Made by a program: the position numbers and the translations under genes. Below, piece after piece: positions 1-8,818 of a stretch of DNA of 64,000 bases. Origin of the DNA: Cyclobacteriaceae bacterium (GTDB taxonomy: Bacteria; Bacteroidota; Bacteroidia; Cytophagales; Cyclobacteriaceae); contig JANWWN010000010.1 of the NCBI GenBank assembly GCA_025055435.1, forward strand, positions 1 to 64,000, written 5' to 3'. The notes beneath the pieces were generated by a model, which was given only the letters and a program-made list of their open reading frames with translations, did no database searches and was not told where the DNA came from. Within the stretch, counting starts at the first letter, position 1, and each line of letters begins with the position of its first letter.

Positions 1-1391
1 AAGATGTGATATGGGTAAACCCGAAAGAGATTCCCGGTAACGGAGTGGATGATGACCGCAACGGTTACGCGGACGATGTGTATGGCTGGAACTTTATTGG
101 AGGGCCCGGCGGGAATGTGAATGAAGATACCTACGAGCTAACCCGCGAATACGTCCGGCTGAAAGCTAAGTATGCAGGAATCGATGAAAAGAAAATCCCT
201 AAAAAATCACGGGCAGAGTTTACCTACTGGAAGGATATCGAAAAAAAATTTCAGGAACGTAAAAAGGAAGTAACCGAGCAGTACCTGCTGTACAATTCAT
301 TTTATAAAAACCTTTCTATTTCCAACGATACACTTAAAAAAATCTTTAAAGTCAGTCAGGTAACACCGTCTTTTCTTGATACGCTCAAGCCCCGTACACC
401 CGTGGTGGCATTTGCCCGGTATCAGATGCAACTCCTTTTCCAAAACATGGGAACCGAATTAACTCCCGATGAAGCCCTGACCGAGTTAAAAGAAGCTGTT
501 CGGTATTACGAAGTTCAGGCACTATACGGATACAATGAAAATTTTGATCCGCGCAGCATAGTGGGAGATGATTACAACAACCCCAATGAGCGTTATTACG
601 GCAATGCCGATGTAAAGGGTCCCGATGCCGACCATGGTACCCATGTTGCCGGAATTATTGCCGCCAACCGTACCAACGATATTGGCCTGAAGGGCATAGC
701 CGATAACGTAAAAATCATGTCCATACGGGCTGTGCCCAATGGTGACGAACGCGATAAGGATGTCGCCAACGCCATCATGTATGCCGTTGATAACGGAGCA
801 CACATTATCAACATGAGTTTTGGAAAATCCTATTCTCCGCAGAAAGAAGTCGTGGATAAGGCAGTACGCTATGCCGAGTCAAAAGGCGTATTACTCGTTC
901 ATGCTGCCGGTAACGATGGCAAGAATGTGGACAAAACACCCAGCTATCCGTCACGATTTTACAAGGACGGAACCGAATGCAAAACCTGGATTGAAGTTGG
1001 AGCATCAGGGTGGGGGGCAGATGATGATTTTGTGGCATCGTTTTCCAACTACGGAAAGAAAACCGTGGATTTATTCTCTCCAGGCGTTCGGATATATTCA
1101 TCCACTCCCGAAAATCAGTACGAGTTTAACGATGGCACCAGTATGGCCAGCCCAGCCACGGCTGGTGTAGCCGCAATTCTGATGTCATATTTCCCATCTC
1201 TCTCAGCAGCCGAAGTGAGGCAGATTCTCCGCCAGTCAGCGCGTAAATTCGATAATCTGAAAGTTACGCGTCCGGGTTCATCCGAGCAGGTTTTATTCAG
1301 TGAGCTGAGCATTACCGGTGGCCTGGTAAACGCTTACGAGGCTGTTAAGCTTGCGCTGGAAATGGAGGGCAGGAAATCGGAAAAGCGATGA
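1..1391 (+). CDS. Subtilisin-like S8 serine peptidase, 5' end outside window
   Basis: This is the C-terminal ~460 residues of an S8 (subtilase) endopeptidase, presumably exported. The reading frame is open to the left edge, so the true start, signal peptide and catalytic Asp lie outside; the GTG at 6 is only the first start-like codon. Visible in order: an Asp/Gly/Asn-rich loop (VDDDRNGYADD) just inside the edge, a ~150-residue charged insertion, HGTHVAG with the catalytic His at 633-635, AAGND with the oxyanion Asn at 912-914, and GTSMAS with the nucleophile Ser at 1140-1142. The protein stops soon after the catalytic core in a basic tail, so no type IX secretion C-terminal domain is present. 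It ends 5 bp before the most likely start of the next gene, which suggests co-transcription. Confidence 0.9.
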   Translation, partial: DVIWVNPKEIPGNGVDDDRNGYADDVYGWNFIGGPGGNVNEDTYELTREYVRLKAKYAGIDEKKIPKKSRAEFTYWKDIEKKFQERKKEVTEQYLLYNSFYKNLSISNDTLKKIFKVSQVTPSFLDTLKPRTPVVAFARYQMQLLFQNMGTELTPDEALTELKEAVRYYEVQALYGYNENFDPRSIVGDDYNNPNERYYGNADVKGPDADHGTHVAGIIAANRTNDIGLKGIADNVKIMSIRAVPNGDERDKDVANAIMYAVDNGAHIINMSFGKSYSPQKEVVDKAVRYAESKGVLLVHAAGNDGKNVDKTPSYPSRFYKDGTECKTWIEVGASGWGADDDFVASFSNYGKKTVDLFSPGVRIYSSTPENQYEFNDGTSMASPATAGVAAILMSYFPSLSAAEVRQILRQSARKFDNLKVTRPGSSEQVLFSELSITGGLVNAYEAVKLALEMEGRKSEKR

Positions 1392-1395
1392 TGCC

Positions 1396-2043
1396 ATGCA
1401 TGGCCGGTTTGCTTTTTTACTCCTTGTCTTAGCATCCTGTATGCAAAAGTCCGATCGTAAGCCGCTCTACTTTCTTGCTTTGGGCGATTCTTATACCATT
1501 GGCGAGGCAGTTGCCGATGAGGAGCGCTGGCCGGTTCAGCTGGCGAAGCTGCTTCAACAAAAAGGATTCGATGTACAACCTCCGGAAATAATTGCCACAA
1601 CCGGATGGCGCACCGACCAGTTGAAGGAAGCCATAATGAAGGGCACGCAGCGAAACGAGTACGATATGGTATCGCTGCTCATTGGTGTCAACAATCAGTA
1701 TCAGGGGAGGCCGGTGGAAAGTTACAGGCCTGAGTTTGAAGAGTTGCTGCGCGTAGCCATTCAGCTTGCCGGTGGAAAAAAAGAGCGCGTGTTTGTTCTT
1801 TCTATACCGGATTATGGTTTCACACCTTTTGGGCGTGAAAAGCAGCAGGCTATATCGGCCGGAATTGATGCCTACAATGCTGCCAACAAGGAAATATCGG
1901 ATAACTACGGTGTACAGTATTTTTACATCACCGATTTAACACGCAAAGGACTTGAGGATTCAACATTGGTGGCCCCGGATGGTCTGCATCCGTCAGGAAA
2001 AATGTATGCGTTATGGGCCGAACGAATAGCAGCAGTCTTTTAA
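1396..2043 (+). CDS. SGNH/GDSL-family hydrolase, lipoprotein
   Basis: Predicted esterase/lipase-type hydrolase of about 215 residues. The GDSY block (LGDSYTIGEA) supplies the nucleophile Ser, GVNNQ the oxyanion Asn, and DGLHPS the Asp/His pair near the C terminus, so all SGNH blocks are present. I chose the ATG at 1396 rather than an upstream in-frame ATG at 1351. It lies just after the protease stop and gives a compact lipoprotein signal (FAFLLLVLASC) with the lipobox Cys followed by Met-Gln, which predicts a lipid-anchored envelope enzyme. The substrate cannot be told from sequence. Close packing after the S8 peptidase gene suggests one transcript. Confidence 0.85.
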   Translation: MHGRFAFLLLVLASCMQKSDRKPLYFLALGDSYTIGEAVADEERWPVQLAKLLQQKGFDVQPPEIIATTGWRTDQLKEAIMKGTQRNEYDMVSLLIGVNNQYQGRPVESYRPEFEELLRVAIQLAGGKKERVFVLSIPDYGFTPFGREKQQAISAGIDAYNAANKEISDNYGVQYFYITDLTRKGLEDSTLVAPDGLHPSGKMYALWAERIAAVF

Positions 2044-2086
2044 AGTGTTGCTGCAGAACAATTTATCGAATCAACGAGGAGAGAAG

Positions 2087-2159
2087 TGATCCCGCTGGGA
2101 TTCGAACCCAGGACCCCATCCTTAAAAGGGATGTGCTCTACCGGCTGAGCTACGAGATC
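2087..2159 (-). tRNA. tRNA-Lys (anticodon UUU)
   Basis: Read on the minus strand this folds as a complete 73-nt cloverleaf: acceptor arms GATCTCG and CGGGATC pair over 7 bp with one G-U, the D arm is GCTC/GAGC, the anticodon stem CATCC/GGATG encloses loop CTTTTAA (anticodon TTT at positions 34-36), and the T arm is CTGGG-TTCGAAT-CCCAG. The discriminator base is A. The CCA tail is not encoded. Small reading frames across this stretch are not genes. Confidence 0.97.
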
Positions 2160-2206
2160 GAAACGGAATTTTGACGGATTTACCCGCTTTTCCGTAATTG
2201 AGGGCA

Positions 2207-2237
2207 CAAAGGTAAGAGATGCCGCGTACTATGCAAA
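2207..2237 (-). promoter_or_regulatory. Promoter of tRNA-Lys (Bacteroidota TTTG-N19-TAnnTTTG)
   Basis: On the minus strand, TTTG (2237-2234) is followed after exactly 19 nt by TACCTTTG (2214-2207), an exact match to the Bacteroidota primary-sigma consensus (-33 TTTG, -7 TAnnTTTG). The tRNA begins 47 nt downstream. The promoter overlaps the first codons of the plus-strand TPR/SH3 gene. Confidence 0.8.
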
Positions 2238-2953
2238 ATACCCGAATTAAATTACTTCTGCTTTTTATACTGCTCACTTTTTTCTCATCAGTTTGCAGGG
2301 CGCAGACAGAAGCGGCCGCGTTACAGCTGGCCGATTCACTGTTCCATTCCAAAAAATACGTTCAATCGCTTGAGTACTACGAACAGTTGCTTTCAAAAGG
2401 CTACCAGTCGCCTGCTATGTTGTTGCGCATGGCCTATGTTGAGGAAGGATTGCAACGATATGCCCGGGCTCTGTACTACTTACATAGGTATTATCAACTG
2501 GAACCGGATGATAAGGTTTGGAATAAAATCACCAGTCTTGCGGCACAACATCGCGCCGCAGGCTATGAAATGAAATTAGGGGAATTCGGCCTGACAAAAT
2601 ACCGTTTGCATCGGCCAAAATGGATTATGATTAATTTCTGTATGGCAGCCATGTTAGCTGTTGTGATGCTGTTAAGCCGCAATAAAAAAATAAAGCGTAA
2701 AGCGTTTATCGTGCAGATGGCTTTCGTACTTGTCTTGTTTGTTCAGATCAACATGCCGTTTATCCGATATGCGATTGTTGCGGAAGACGGAACCCCGGTA
2801 ATGAAAGGACCGTCGGCTGCGGCCGATGTACTCGAGGTGCTGCAAAGCGGAACACGGTTGCAAGTAAAAGGTAAAACCGATATATGGTTAAAAGTGATTA
2901 ACCATGAACAAACCGGCTTTGTAAGGTCAGGCAATCTGTTAGTCTTACCTTAA
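2219..2953 (+). CDS. TPR and SH3-like domain membrane protein
   Basis: Exported or membrane-anchored protein of 244 residues, function unknown. It starts with a signal peptide (KLLLLFILLTFFSSVCRAQ) and continues with about two tetratricopeptide repeats (roughly residues 33-100: LADSLFHSKKYVQSLEYYEQLL). Two closely spaced hydrophobic helices follow (near 140-180), then a C-terminal bacterial SH3-like segment (MKGPSAAADVLEVLQSGTRLQVKG to the end). The layout resembles BatE-type TPR-SH3 proteins of Bacteroidota, but no bat operon is nearby, so I do not assign that name. A second in-frame ATG at 2231 is an equally plausible start and keeps the signal peptide. Confidence 0.75.
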   Translation: MPRTMQNTRIKLLLLFILLTFFSSVCRAQTEAAALQLADSLFHSKKYVQSLEYYEQLLSKGYQSPAMLLRMAYVEEGLQRYARALYYLHRYYQLEPDDKVWNKITSLAAQHRAAGYEMKLGEFGLTKYRLHRPKWIMINFCMAAMLAVVMLLSRNKKIKRKAFIVQMAFVLVLFVQINMPFIRYAIVAEDGTPVMKGPSAAADVLEVLQSGTRLQVKGKTDIWLKVINHEQTGFVRSGNLLVLP

Positions 2954-2957
2954 TCCG

Positions 2958-5669
2958 TCAGTACCGAAGCGTAACAGTTCCGCGGTATTCGCGGTGGGTG
3001 TATTTCAGCACATAGAAGTAAACTCCGGAGGGCAGTCCGTTGCCATACCATTTAAAATTGCGGTCGGTGCTGGCAAAAACTTCCATGCCCCATCGGTTGA
3101 AGATGCGAACATTGACAAAACTTCCCTCGCAGTTATCCGGTGGCAGAATACTCTCGTATTCCCAGATATCCTCGCTCCATTTATACATACCAAAAAAGTC
3201 ATTCTTCAAATCACCATTGGGCGAAAAGAAATTGGGAGGGAGGAAATCTTCATGATAAGCGGCCACATCACTTATCCGGATGTGCAGGTTAAGTGTGTCG
3301 GCAGATGAATTAAAACACCGGTCATCGCTAACGCGGAAGCCAAACGTATATTCATTTCGGTACACCGGATGCCGGAAGATGCTGCAATCCGGATTCCAGC
3401 TAAACAAAGTTTGTAACGGTGATTGGCCGCTTACTTCATTAAAGGAGTATCCGGCTGGCGGAGGGTCGCCTGATGCTTCGATTAACTCAATCCTCAATAG
3501 GTCTTTTCGCGGTATCAAATCATCATCGGTTGCTGTCAGGGTAATCTGCACCGGATTTCCGCGAATAACCTCCATTGCATTGTTGATCAAAGGTTGGCCG
3601 GGATCATTACTAACTGCCTGGATTCGGGGCTTAAGGTTGTCAGGAGGTTCGAGCAGTACGCGCACCAGCAGGGTATCGGCTTTATAAAACCTGCATTTAT
3701 TGGCATTATCAATTACCAGGAAACGGAAATCAAAAACGTTATGTTCGTTCAAATCAATGGTTGAGCAATCGGGAAACCAGGAGAAAGATGAAGTTAAGCT
3801 GCCACGGGCCGTTGCCTGCGGAAATACAGCATTGTGCACTGCCGGAGTGAAACCCACACCTTCCATTCGCAGCGTGAGCAAGTCATTATCGGCATCGTTG
3901 CCGCTTACGGTAAAGTTCAGGGCTTCATAAATCTTTCGTGTTACCGTAATAAACTTTTCATTGGCTTGCTGTAACGAGGAGGAAATGACCGGATCGCTGT
4001 TTCCCGGCAGGATAATGTTGAGTCGAATAAGCATGGTGTCGGCTGAAGGTATATTGCAACGGTCGCGGTCTTCAGCAATAATGCGGATGAAAAAGTTTGT
4101 TTTTCGGGTAAAATCATAAACATCGCATCGGGAATCCCATATCAGTGAGCCGTTGATTTGACCGGTTGGTGTTGCGGTGATATTCAGGGTCATGCCCACT
4201 TCGCTAAACACAAAACCATCGTTCAGTACAAAAGCCTGGAGTTGGTCGGTATCTGCATCAATGGCCTGAATAGGTATGGTTAGAGGAGGGTCGCCTTCGT
4301 TGATGGTTGTGGTGACGTTGGGAGTGGTAAACACAGGACGCTGGTTGGGTGGTGGCTGGTGAAAAACATTTACCACCAATGTGTCACTAAGCGGCAAACT
4401 GCAGGCATCATCGTAGGCGATGATGCCAATCTGATAATTACCGTCAAGTGTAAACGGGCATAGCGGGAGACAGATGTTAAATTCAACGGTGCTTCCGTTA
4501 ATCAGTGTTGCACTGCTTACGGGAGGCAGAATATCGTTGATGTAACGCCCCGGCACGCTGAAGTTCAACGGCAGTACACGAATAAATACGCGCTCCTGAA
4601 AATTATCATCCGGCTTTTGCGAATCCGGATCGGATATCCTGACCTGGATACACCGGTCCGCATCGGCTGTGGTATTACTAAAAGTAACCGATAAAGGCTG
4701 ATTGGGTAAGCTGTATGCAGGTGCTCCCTTTTTTCGTCCCACGATCTGCGGAGGCTCGGCACGCGGGCAGGCTTCCAGCACCAGCATCTGAAAGTCGCGC
4801 CTTACTTCTCCAATCTTTACACCGTTGCGGTATTCTTCACATTTCACGGCAAACACAAATAACCCCTGCAGGGTAGGTGTTACGGTAAGAAAGCCATCTT
4901 TACTGATTTTTAAATCAGGAGCTCCCGCCATGATGTTATTCAATGAAAAGCCCGGACGCCAGCGCACTTCAGGATAAGGTCTCGGAGCAGGTCCGGTAGG
5001 AGGAATAGCAAACGTAGTGTGGGTGTTGAGTGGTGTTACCAGGGAATAAACCAGCGAGTCGCCATCATCATCCGTTCCTGCAAAGTCGGTATAATACGGT
5101 CTTCTCGGGCAGGCATAATCATTCAGCGGCGGAAAGAGGCGCGGTGATGAGTTAATAAACGGTTCTCCGTTTTTCACAACAGGTGGAAATTCTAAATAAA
5201 ATGTCTGGCCTGCAGAAAATGGATAGTTAGGATCGTTTGTGGGAGGTTCCTGACTGAAGATGTTGGTGATGGTGTAATTTCGGCAACACCTTTCCCAAAC
5301 CAGATAGTAACCCTGCGGATGGTTGTATTCGTCTGGCGGAAGTACCACAGTTGTTGTGTAGATGAGCTTAAGTGTTTGAATTTCCCCTCTGGAGCATTCG
5401 GGTTGCGTATAGGAAACGCTGGATTCGGAAGTAAGCGGTAAAAATACATCGCGCATCCTGCGGTTGTCGGCCATGCGGTAGATGCGGGCCGTTACACTGG
5501 CATCTTTGGCACCGAGCAATCCGTTAAGCCGGTCAAAATAAAGAATCAGATTTATCCGGTAAGTAAATCCGCTAATGTGCAGAATTTCGAATTCGCCGCC
5601 CACAATGTGTGAGGCAAATGTGCGATTCATCAATAACACCAAAAGCGCAATCGAAAAAAAACGAATCAT
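2958..5669 (-). CDS. Type IX secreted protein with gliding-motility-type C-terminal domain
   Basis: Large secreted protein of 903 residues. The N-terminal signal peptide (FFSIALLVLLMNRTFASH) fits Sec export. The C terminus (from about residue 815) is a type B T9SS sorting domain: FSPNGDLKNDFF, then a strand carrying VRIFNRWGMEVF and finally LPSGVYFYVLKY, the pattern of the CHU_C/TIGR04131 family. This implies export across the outer membrane by a type IX system encoded elsewhere. The middle contains repeated Ig/cadherin-like modules with recurring DADTDQL, NDADNDLL and ATDDDL calcium-loop-like motifs, plus paired cysteines in CSIF/CDVYDF-type segments. No catalytic domain is recognisable. A surface structural or adhesive role is likely but inferred. 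It is divergent from rlmD with only 26 bp between them. Confidence 0.88.
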   Translation of the reverse strand: MIRFFSIALLVLLMNRTFASHIVGGEFEILHISGFTYRINLILYFDRLNGLLGAKDASVTARIYRMADNRRMRDVFLPLTSESSVSYTQPECSRGEIQTLKLIYTTTVVLPPDEYNHPQGYYLVWERCCRNYTITNIFSQEPPTNDPNYPFSAGQTFYLEFPPVVKNGEPFINSSPRLFPPLNDYACPRRPYYTDFAGTDDDGDSLVYSLVTPLNTHTTFAIPPTGPAPRPYPEVRWRPGFSLNNIMAGAPDLKISKDGFLTVTPTLQGLFVFAVKCEEYRNGVKIGEVRRDFQMLVLEACPRAEPPQIVGRKKGAPAYSLPNQPLSVTFSNTTADADRCIQVRISDPDSQKPDDNFQERVFIRVLPLNFSVPGRYINDILPPVSSATLINGSTVEFNICLPLCPFTLDGNYQIGIIAYDDACSLPLSDTLVVNVFHQPPPNQRPVFTTPNVTTTINEGDPPLTIPIQAIDADTDQLQAFVLNDGFVFSEVGMTLNITATPTGQINGSLIWDSRCDVYDFTRKTNFFIRIIAEDRDRCNIPSADTMLIRLNIILPGNSDPVISSSLQQANEKFITVTRKIYEALNFTVSGNDADNDLLTLRMEGVGFTPAVHNAVFPQATARGSLTSSFSWFPDCSTIDLNEHNVFDFRFLVIDNANKCRFYKADTLLVRVLLEPPDNLKPRIQAVSNDPGQPLINNAMEVIRGNPVQITLTATDDDLIPRKDLLRIELIEASGDPPPAGYSFNEVSGQSPLQTLFSWNPDCSIFRHPVYRNEYTFGFRVSDDRCFNSSADTLNLHIRISDVAAYHEDFLPPNFFSPNGDLKNDFFGMYKWSEDIWEYESILPPDNCEGSFVNVRIFNRWGMEVFASTDRNFKWYGNGLPSGVYFYVLKYTHREYRGTVTLRY

Positions 5670-5695
5670 AACCGAACTGTAATTTACAAATTACA

Positions 5696-7165
5696 ATGCA
5701 AGCAGAAAACCATGATATTTGCCGAAGGTTTATGAGGCCAGGCGAAATATTGGAAAATCTTCAGGTTGAAAGCATGGCGGCCGAAGGCCGTTGTGTGGCA
5801 CGGCACAACGGTAAAGTGATTTTTGTTGAAAGGGCTGCGCCCGGTGATGTGGTGCGGGCCAGCGTGCTTCGTTCGAAAAGCAACTACGCCGAAGCTCAGG
5901 TACTTGAAGTGTTGAAACCTTCACCGCTGCGCAGCGAACCCTTTTGCCGTCATTTCGGATTTTGCGGAGGCTGTGTCTGGCAGCATATAAAATATGAAGT
6001 GCAGCTCCAATACAAGCAACAACAGGTAGCCGACAGCCTGCAGCGGATTGGTGGCGTAAACTTTCCTGAAATTTTACCTATCAAGGCATCTGAGCAAATC
6101 CGGTTTTACCGTAACCGCCTCGATTTTACGGCAACAAACAGGCGATGGCTTCCACCTGATGAGCTTAAAGAACTTGACAATAAAACGGCTGTGCCAGTTG
6201 AGCCCGGGCTGGGTTTTCACGTACCGAAAAAATTCGATCAGGTTTTTGATGTTCATCATTGCTGGCTTCAGGCGGAGCCGGGCAATGCCATCCGTCTGGC
6301 AATAAAAGAAATTGCAATCCGGCATAACATTTCTTTCTATAATATTCGAAAACAGTCGGGTTATCTTCGAACCGTAACCATCCGAACCACCACCACAGGC
6401 GAGGTTATGGTGATTATTCAGGTGGCTGAGGACCGACCGGATTGGCTCGAAATCATCCTGAACAACCTGATTGAAAAATTTCCGCAAATCACCTCGCTGG
6501 TTTATACGATCAATGCCAAGCGCAACGATACCTTTCATGACCTGACCATGCTGGTTGGATATGGCAAACCCTTCATTACCGAGGTGATGGACAAACCGGA
6601 TAGTTCGGGTAAACTGTACTTTCAGATTGGTCCGAAATCCTTCTATCAAACTAATCCGAAACAAGCTGAGGTATTATATCGGACAGCCTGGGAAATGGCC
6701 CGGCTCAGCGGAAAAGAGCTGGTTTATGATTTATATACCGGCACCGGTACCATTGCCTGTTACGTGGCCGCACAAGCCGCAAAAGTTGTCGGACTGGAGT
6801 ACGTTACCGAGGCAGTGGAAGATGCCCGCAACAATGCGCGCATAAATGAAATACGTAATGTCTCCTTTTTTTCGGGTGATATCAAAGATTTACTCAGCGG
6901 CCCTTTTTTACATGAGCATGGAAGGCCGGATGTAGTTATAACCGACCCGCCCCGTGCAGGAATGCATGAGGATGTGTGCCGCATGTTGCTGCTGGCTGCT
7001 CCGCAACGTATTGTTTACGTTAGTTGTAATCCGGCTACGCAGGCCCGGGATATTAAAATTCTGGCGGAGCACTATGAAGTAACGGCCGTTCAGCCGGTGG
7101 ATATGTTTCCGCATACCATGCACGTGGAAAATGTGGTTGGCCTGGAAAGAAGGAAAACCCAATGA
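5696..7165 (+). CDS. rlmD: 23S rRNA (uracil-C5)-methyltransferase, RlmD/RumA type
   Basis: SAM-dependent methyltransferase forming 5-methyluridine in 23S rRNA (U1939 in E. coli numbering). An N-terminal TRAM domain (about residues 15-75) is followed by an iron-sulfur cluster loop with Cys84, Cys90 and Cys93 (CRHFGFCGGCVW) and a likely fourth Cys in VHHCWLQ. The catalytic half carries the SAM motif DLYTGTGT, the TDPPRAG motif and the nucleophile in YVSCNP. At 489 residues it is full length. The first ATG (5696) is used here. An ATG at 5732, preceded by GAAGG, would begin closer to the TRAM domain and may be the real start. The family also contains tRNA enzymes (TrmA/RlmC), so the exact target base is inferred. 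Confidence 0.88.
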   Translation: MQAENHDICRRFMRPGEILENLQVESMAAEGRCVARHNGKVIFVERAAPGDVVRASVLRSKSNYAEAQVLEVLKPSPLRSEPFCRHFGFCGGCVWQHIKYEVQLQYKQQQVADSLQRIGGVNFPEILPIKASEQIRFYRNRLDFTATNRRWLPPDELKELDNKTAVPVEPGLGFHVPKKFDQVFDVHHCWLQAEPGNAIRLAIKEIAIRHNISFYNIRKQSGYLRTVTIRTTTTGEVMVIIQVAEDRPDWLEIILNNLIEKFPQITSLVYTINAKRNDTFHDLTMLVGYGKPFITEVMDKPDSSGKLYFQIGPKSFYQTNPKQAEVLYRTAWEMARLSGKELVYDLYTGTGTIACYVAAQAAKVVGLEYVTEAVEDARNNARINEIRNVSFFSGDIKDLLSGPFLHEHGRPDVVITDPPRAGMHEDVCRMLLLAAPQRIVYVSCNPATQARDIKILAEHYEVTAVQPVDMFPHTMHVENVVGLERRKTQ

Positions 7166-7256
7166 CCAAAATTTTAAACAACCGGTCCTGTAAGTAGCCG
7201 AACCTGGAGAAAAACCTTTTCTTACCTTGGGTTGTTAAAGTTCAAACTGCAAACCT

Positions 7257-7754
7257 ATGAAATCACTTGTTGCATTTATCTCTTTGATGGCCATGCAATT
7301 TACTTCGGTGTATGATTTTAAAATTAAGTCAATTGACGGTGAGTTGATTGACTTTAGCCGGTATAAGGGTAAGAACCTGCTCATTGTCAATGTGGCTTCG
7401 AAGTGCGGTTATACGCCTCAGTATGCCGACCTCGAAAAACTTCATGAAAACTACGGTAATAAGGTAGTGGTACTTGGATTTCCTGCCAATAATTTTGGCA
7501 ATCAGGAGCCGGGTACCAATTCGGAGATAGCAGAGTTTTGTCAGAAAAATTACGGGGTAAAGTTTCAGATGTTTGAGAAAATTTCAGTTAAAGGAGACGA
7601 CCAGCACCCGCTGTATAAGTGGTTAAAAGAAAAAACAGGTCAGGAACCCACCTGGAACTTCTGTAAATACCTGGTAAAAACCGATGGCACCGTAAAATTT
7701 TTCCCTTCAAAAGTAAAACCATTGGATCAGCAGATTCTGGATGAACTTAACTAA
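7257..7754 (+). CDS. Glutathione peroxidase family protein (thioredoxin-dependent type), copy 1
   Basis: Peroxidase of 165 residues reducing hydroperoxides. It has the peroxidatic Cys50 (VASKCGYTPQY), Gln83 in the GFPANNFGNQEPG motif, and Trp133-Asn134 in TWNF, completing the GPx catalytic tetrad. A second Cys95 (EFCQKNYGV) sits 45 residues after Cys50, where yeast Gpx3-like 2-Cys enzymes carry their resolving cysteine. The natural reductant is therefore probably thioredoxin rather than glutathione. An N-terminal hydrophobic stretch may be a signal sequence. The 3' end overlaps the start of a homologous gene by 14 bp, an evident tandem duplication. Confidence 0.92.
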   Translation: MKSLVAFISLMAMQFTSVYDFKIKSIDGELIDFSRYKGKNLLIVNVASKCGYTPQYADLEKLHENYGNKVVVLGFPANNFGNQEPGTNSEIAEFCQKNYGVKFQMFEKISVKGDDQHPLYKWLKEKTGQEPTWNFCKYLVKTDGTVKFFPSKVKPLDQQILDELN

Positions 7755-8316
7755 GTCAGCAATCTGGTTCTTCATTATTGTTGCGGTCATGTCGCTTGCA
7801 GCATTTCTATCCGGAAAATTAAATGCCACTGGCAAAAAATCGGCTCCCCAACAGGAGTCGGTTTATGAATTTACCATGCGGTCGCTTGACGGAACTGAAA
7901 TTGATTTCAACCGCTTTCGGGGGAAGAAGTTATTGATTGTAAATACTGCATCCCGATGCGGTAAAACGCCGCAGTATGCCGGCTTGCAGAAACTGCACGA
8001 GCAATATGGGGATAAGGTGACCGTGCTGGGGTTTCCGGCCAATAATTTTCTGTGGCAGGAGCCCGGCAGCAACGCCGAGATTGCTGTATTCTGTGAAAAA
8101 AATTACGGGGTAACGTTTCACCTGTTTGAAAAAATTTCGGTTAAAGGAAAGGACCAGCATCCGCTATACACCTGGTTAGAATATAAAACAGGAAATAAAC
8201 CCGACTGGAATTTTGGCAAGTACCTGGTAATGGAAGATGGCGTAACCGTAAAGTATTTCAAATCCGGAGTTCAGCCGCTGGATGAAGTCTTGCTTCGGGA
8301 AATATTGAATAACTGA
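7741..8316 (+). CDS. Glutathione peroxidase family protein, copy 2, membrane-anchored
   Basis: Second GPx of 191 residues, colinear with the preceding gene over its whole catalytic domain (LLIVNTASRCGKTPQYA, VLGFPANNF, EKNYGVTFHLFEKISVKG). Peroxidatic Cys73, the Gln of the QEPG motif, the WNF motif and the resolving-type Cys in VFCEKNYGV are all kept. It differs by an N-terminal transmembrane helix (WFFIIVAVMSLAAFLSG) and a short linker, which predicts an enzyme tethered to the outer face of the cytoplasmic membrane. It starts inside the end of copy 1 (14-bp overlap), so translation is probably coupled. Confidence 0.92.
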   Translation: MNLTKSAIWFFIIVAVMSLAAFLSGKLNATGKKSAPQQESVYEFTMRSLDGTEIDFNRFRGKKLLIVNTASRCGKTPQYAGLQKLHEQYGDKVTVLGFPANNFLWQEPGSNAEIAVFCEKNYGVTFHLFEKISVKGKDQHPLYTWLEYKTGNKPDWNFGKYLVMEDGVTVKYFKSGVQPLDEVLLREILNN

Positions 8317-8407
8317 TTACGGTATTTCTGCCTAACCTATGTGCCTGGGCAGATTTTGAAAAATGCCGACCCGGTTTTAGCTAAGATGTACCTATCTTTA
8401 TGGCACG

Positions 8408-8815
8408 ATGCTAAAACGTTTGCTGGGTTATTCTTCAATTTCTGTGGATGTCGCTGTTTTGTTGTTGCGATTATTTACCCTCTTTCTGGTGTACTACGGA
8501 TACGATAAGCTGGTTCATTTTGAAGAAAAAGCGGCATACTGGCCCGACCCGTTTCATGTCGGTCCGAAGATTTCGCTGGGACTAACTGTTTTTGCCGAGT
8601 TGATTTGTCCTCTTTTTGTTTTCATGGGTTTATTTACCCGCCTGGCCCTTCTGCCGGCAATCATCAACATGCTTTTTGCAGTGCTGATCGGACACACGGG
8701 CGAGCCTTTCATGGCGCGCGAACATGCTTTTTCATTTTTGATTCCTTTCATCGTAATTTTTCTTACGGGCCCCGGGAAATATTCGCTGGATGCTACCTTG
8801 CGGATGGTTTCGTAA
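8408..8815 (+). CDS. DoxX-family integral membrane protein
   Basis: Small protein of 135 residues with four predicted membrane helices and the DoxX-family pattern: LLRLFTLFLVYYGYDKL in the first helix, a central KISLGLTVFAELICPLFVFMG segment, and a final helix ending in TGPGKYSLD. DoxX-like proteins are associated with quinone or thiol redox chemistry, but the function here is not established. Three bases separate it from menA, so the two are very probably co-transcribed. Confidence 0.85.
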   Translation: MLKRLLGYSSISVDVAVLLLRLFTLFLVYYGYDKLVHFEEKAAYWPDPFHVGPKISLGLTVFAELICPLFVFMGLFTRLALLPAIINMLFAVLIGHTGEPFMAREHAFSFLIPFIVIFLTGPGKYSLDATLRMVS

Positions 8816-8818
8816 AAC

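Noticed and set aside
6074-6664. 196-codon minus-strand ORF inside rlmD
   Set aside because: It lies wholly antisense to a well-supported enzyme and shows no motif.
7223-7230. TACCTTGG as promoter of the first glutathione peroxidase gene
   Set aside because: One mismatch in the most conserved part and no TTTG at the right distance.
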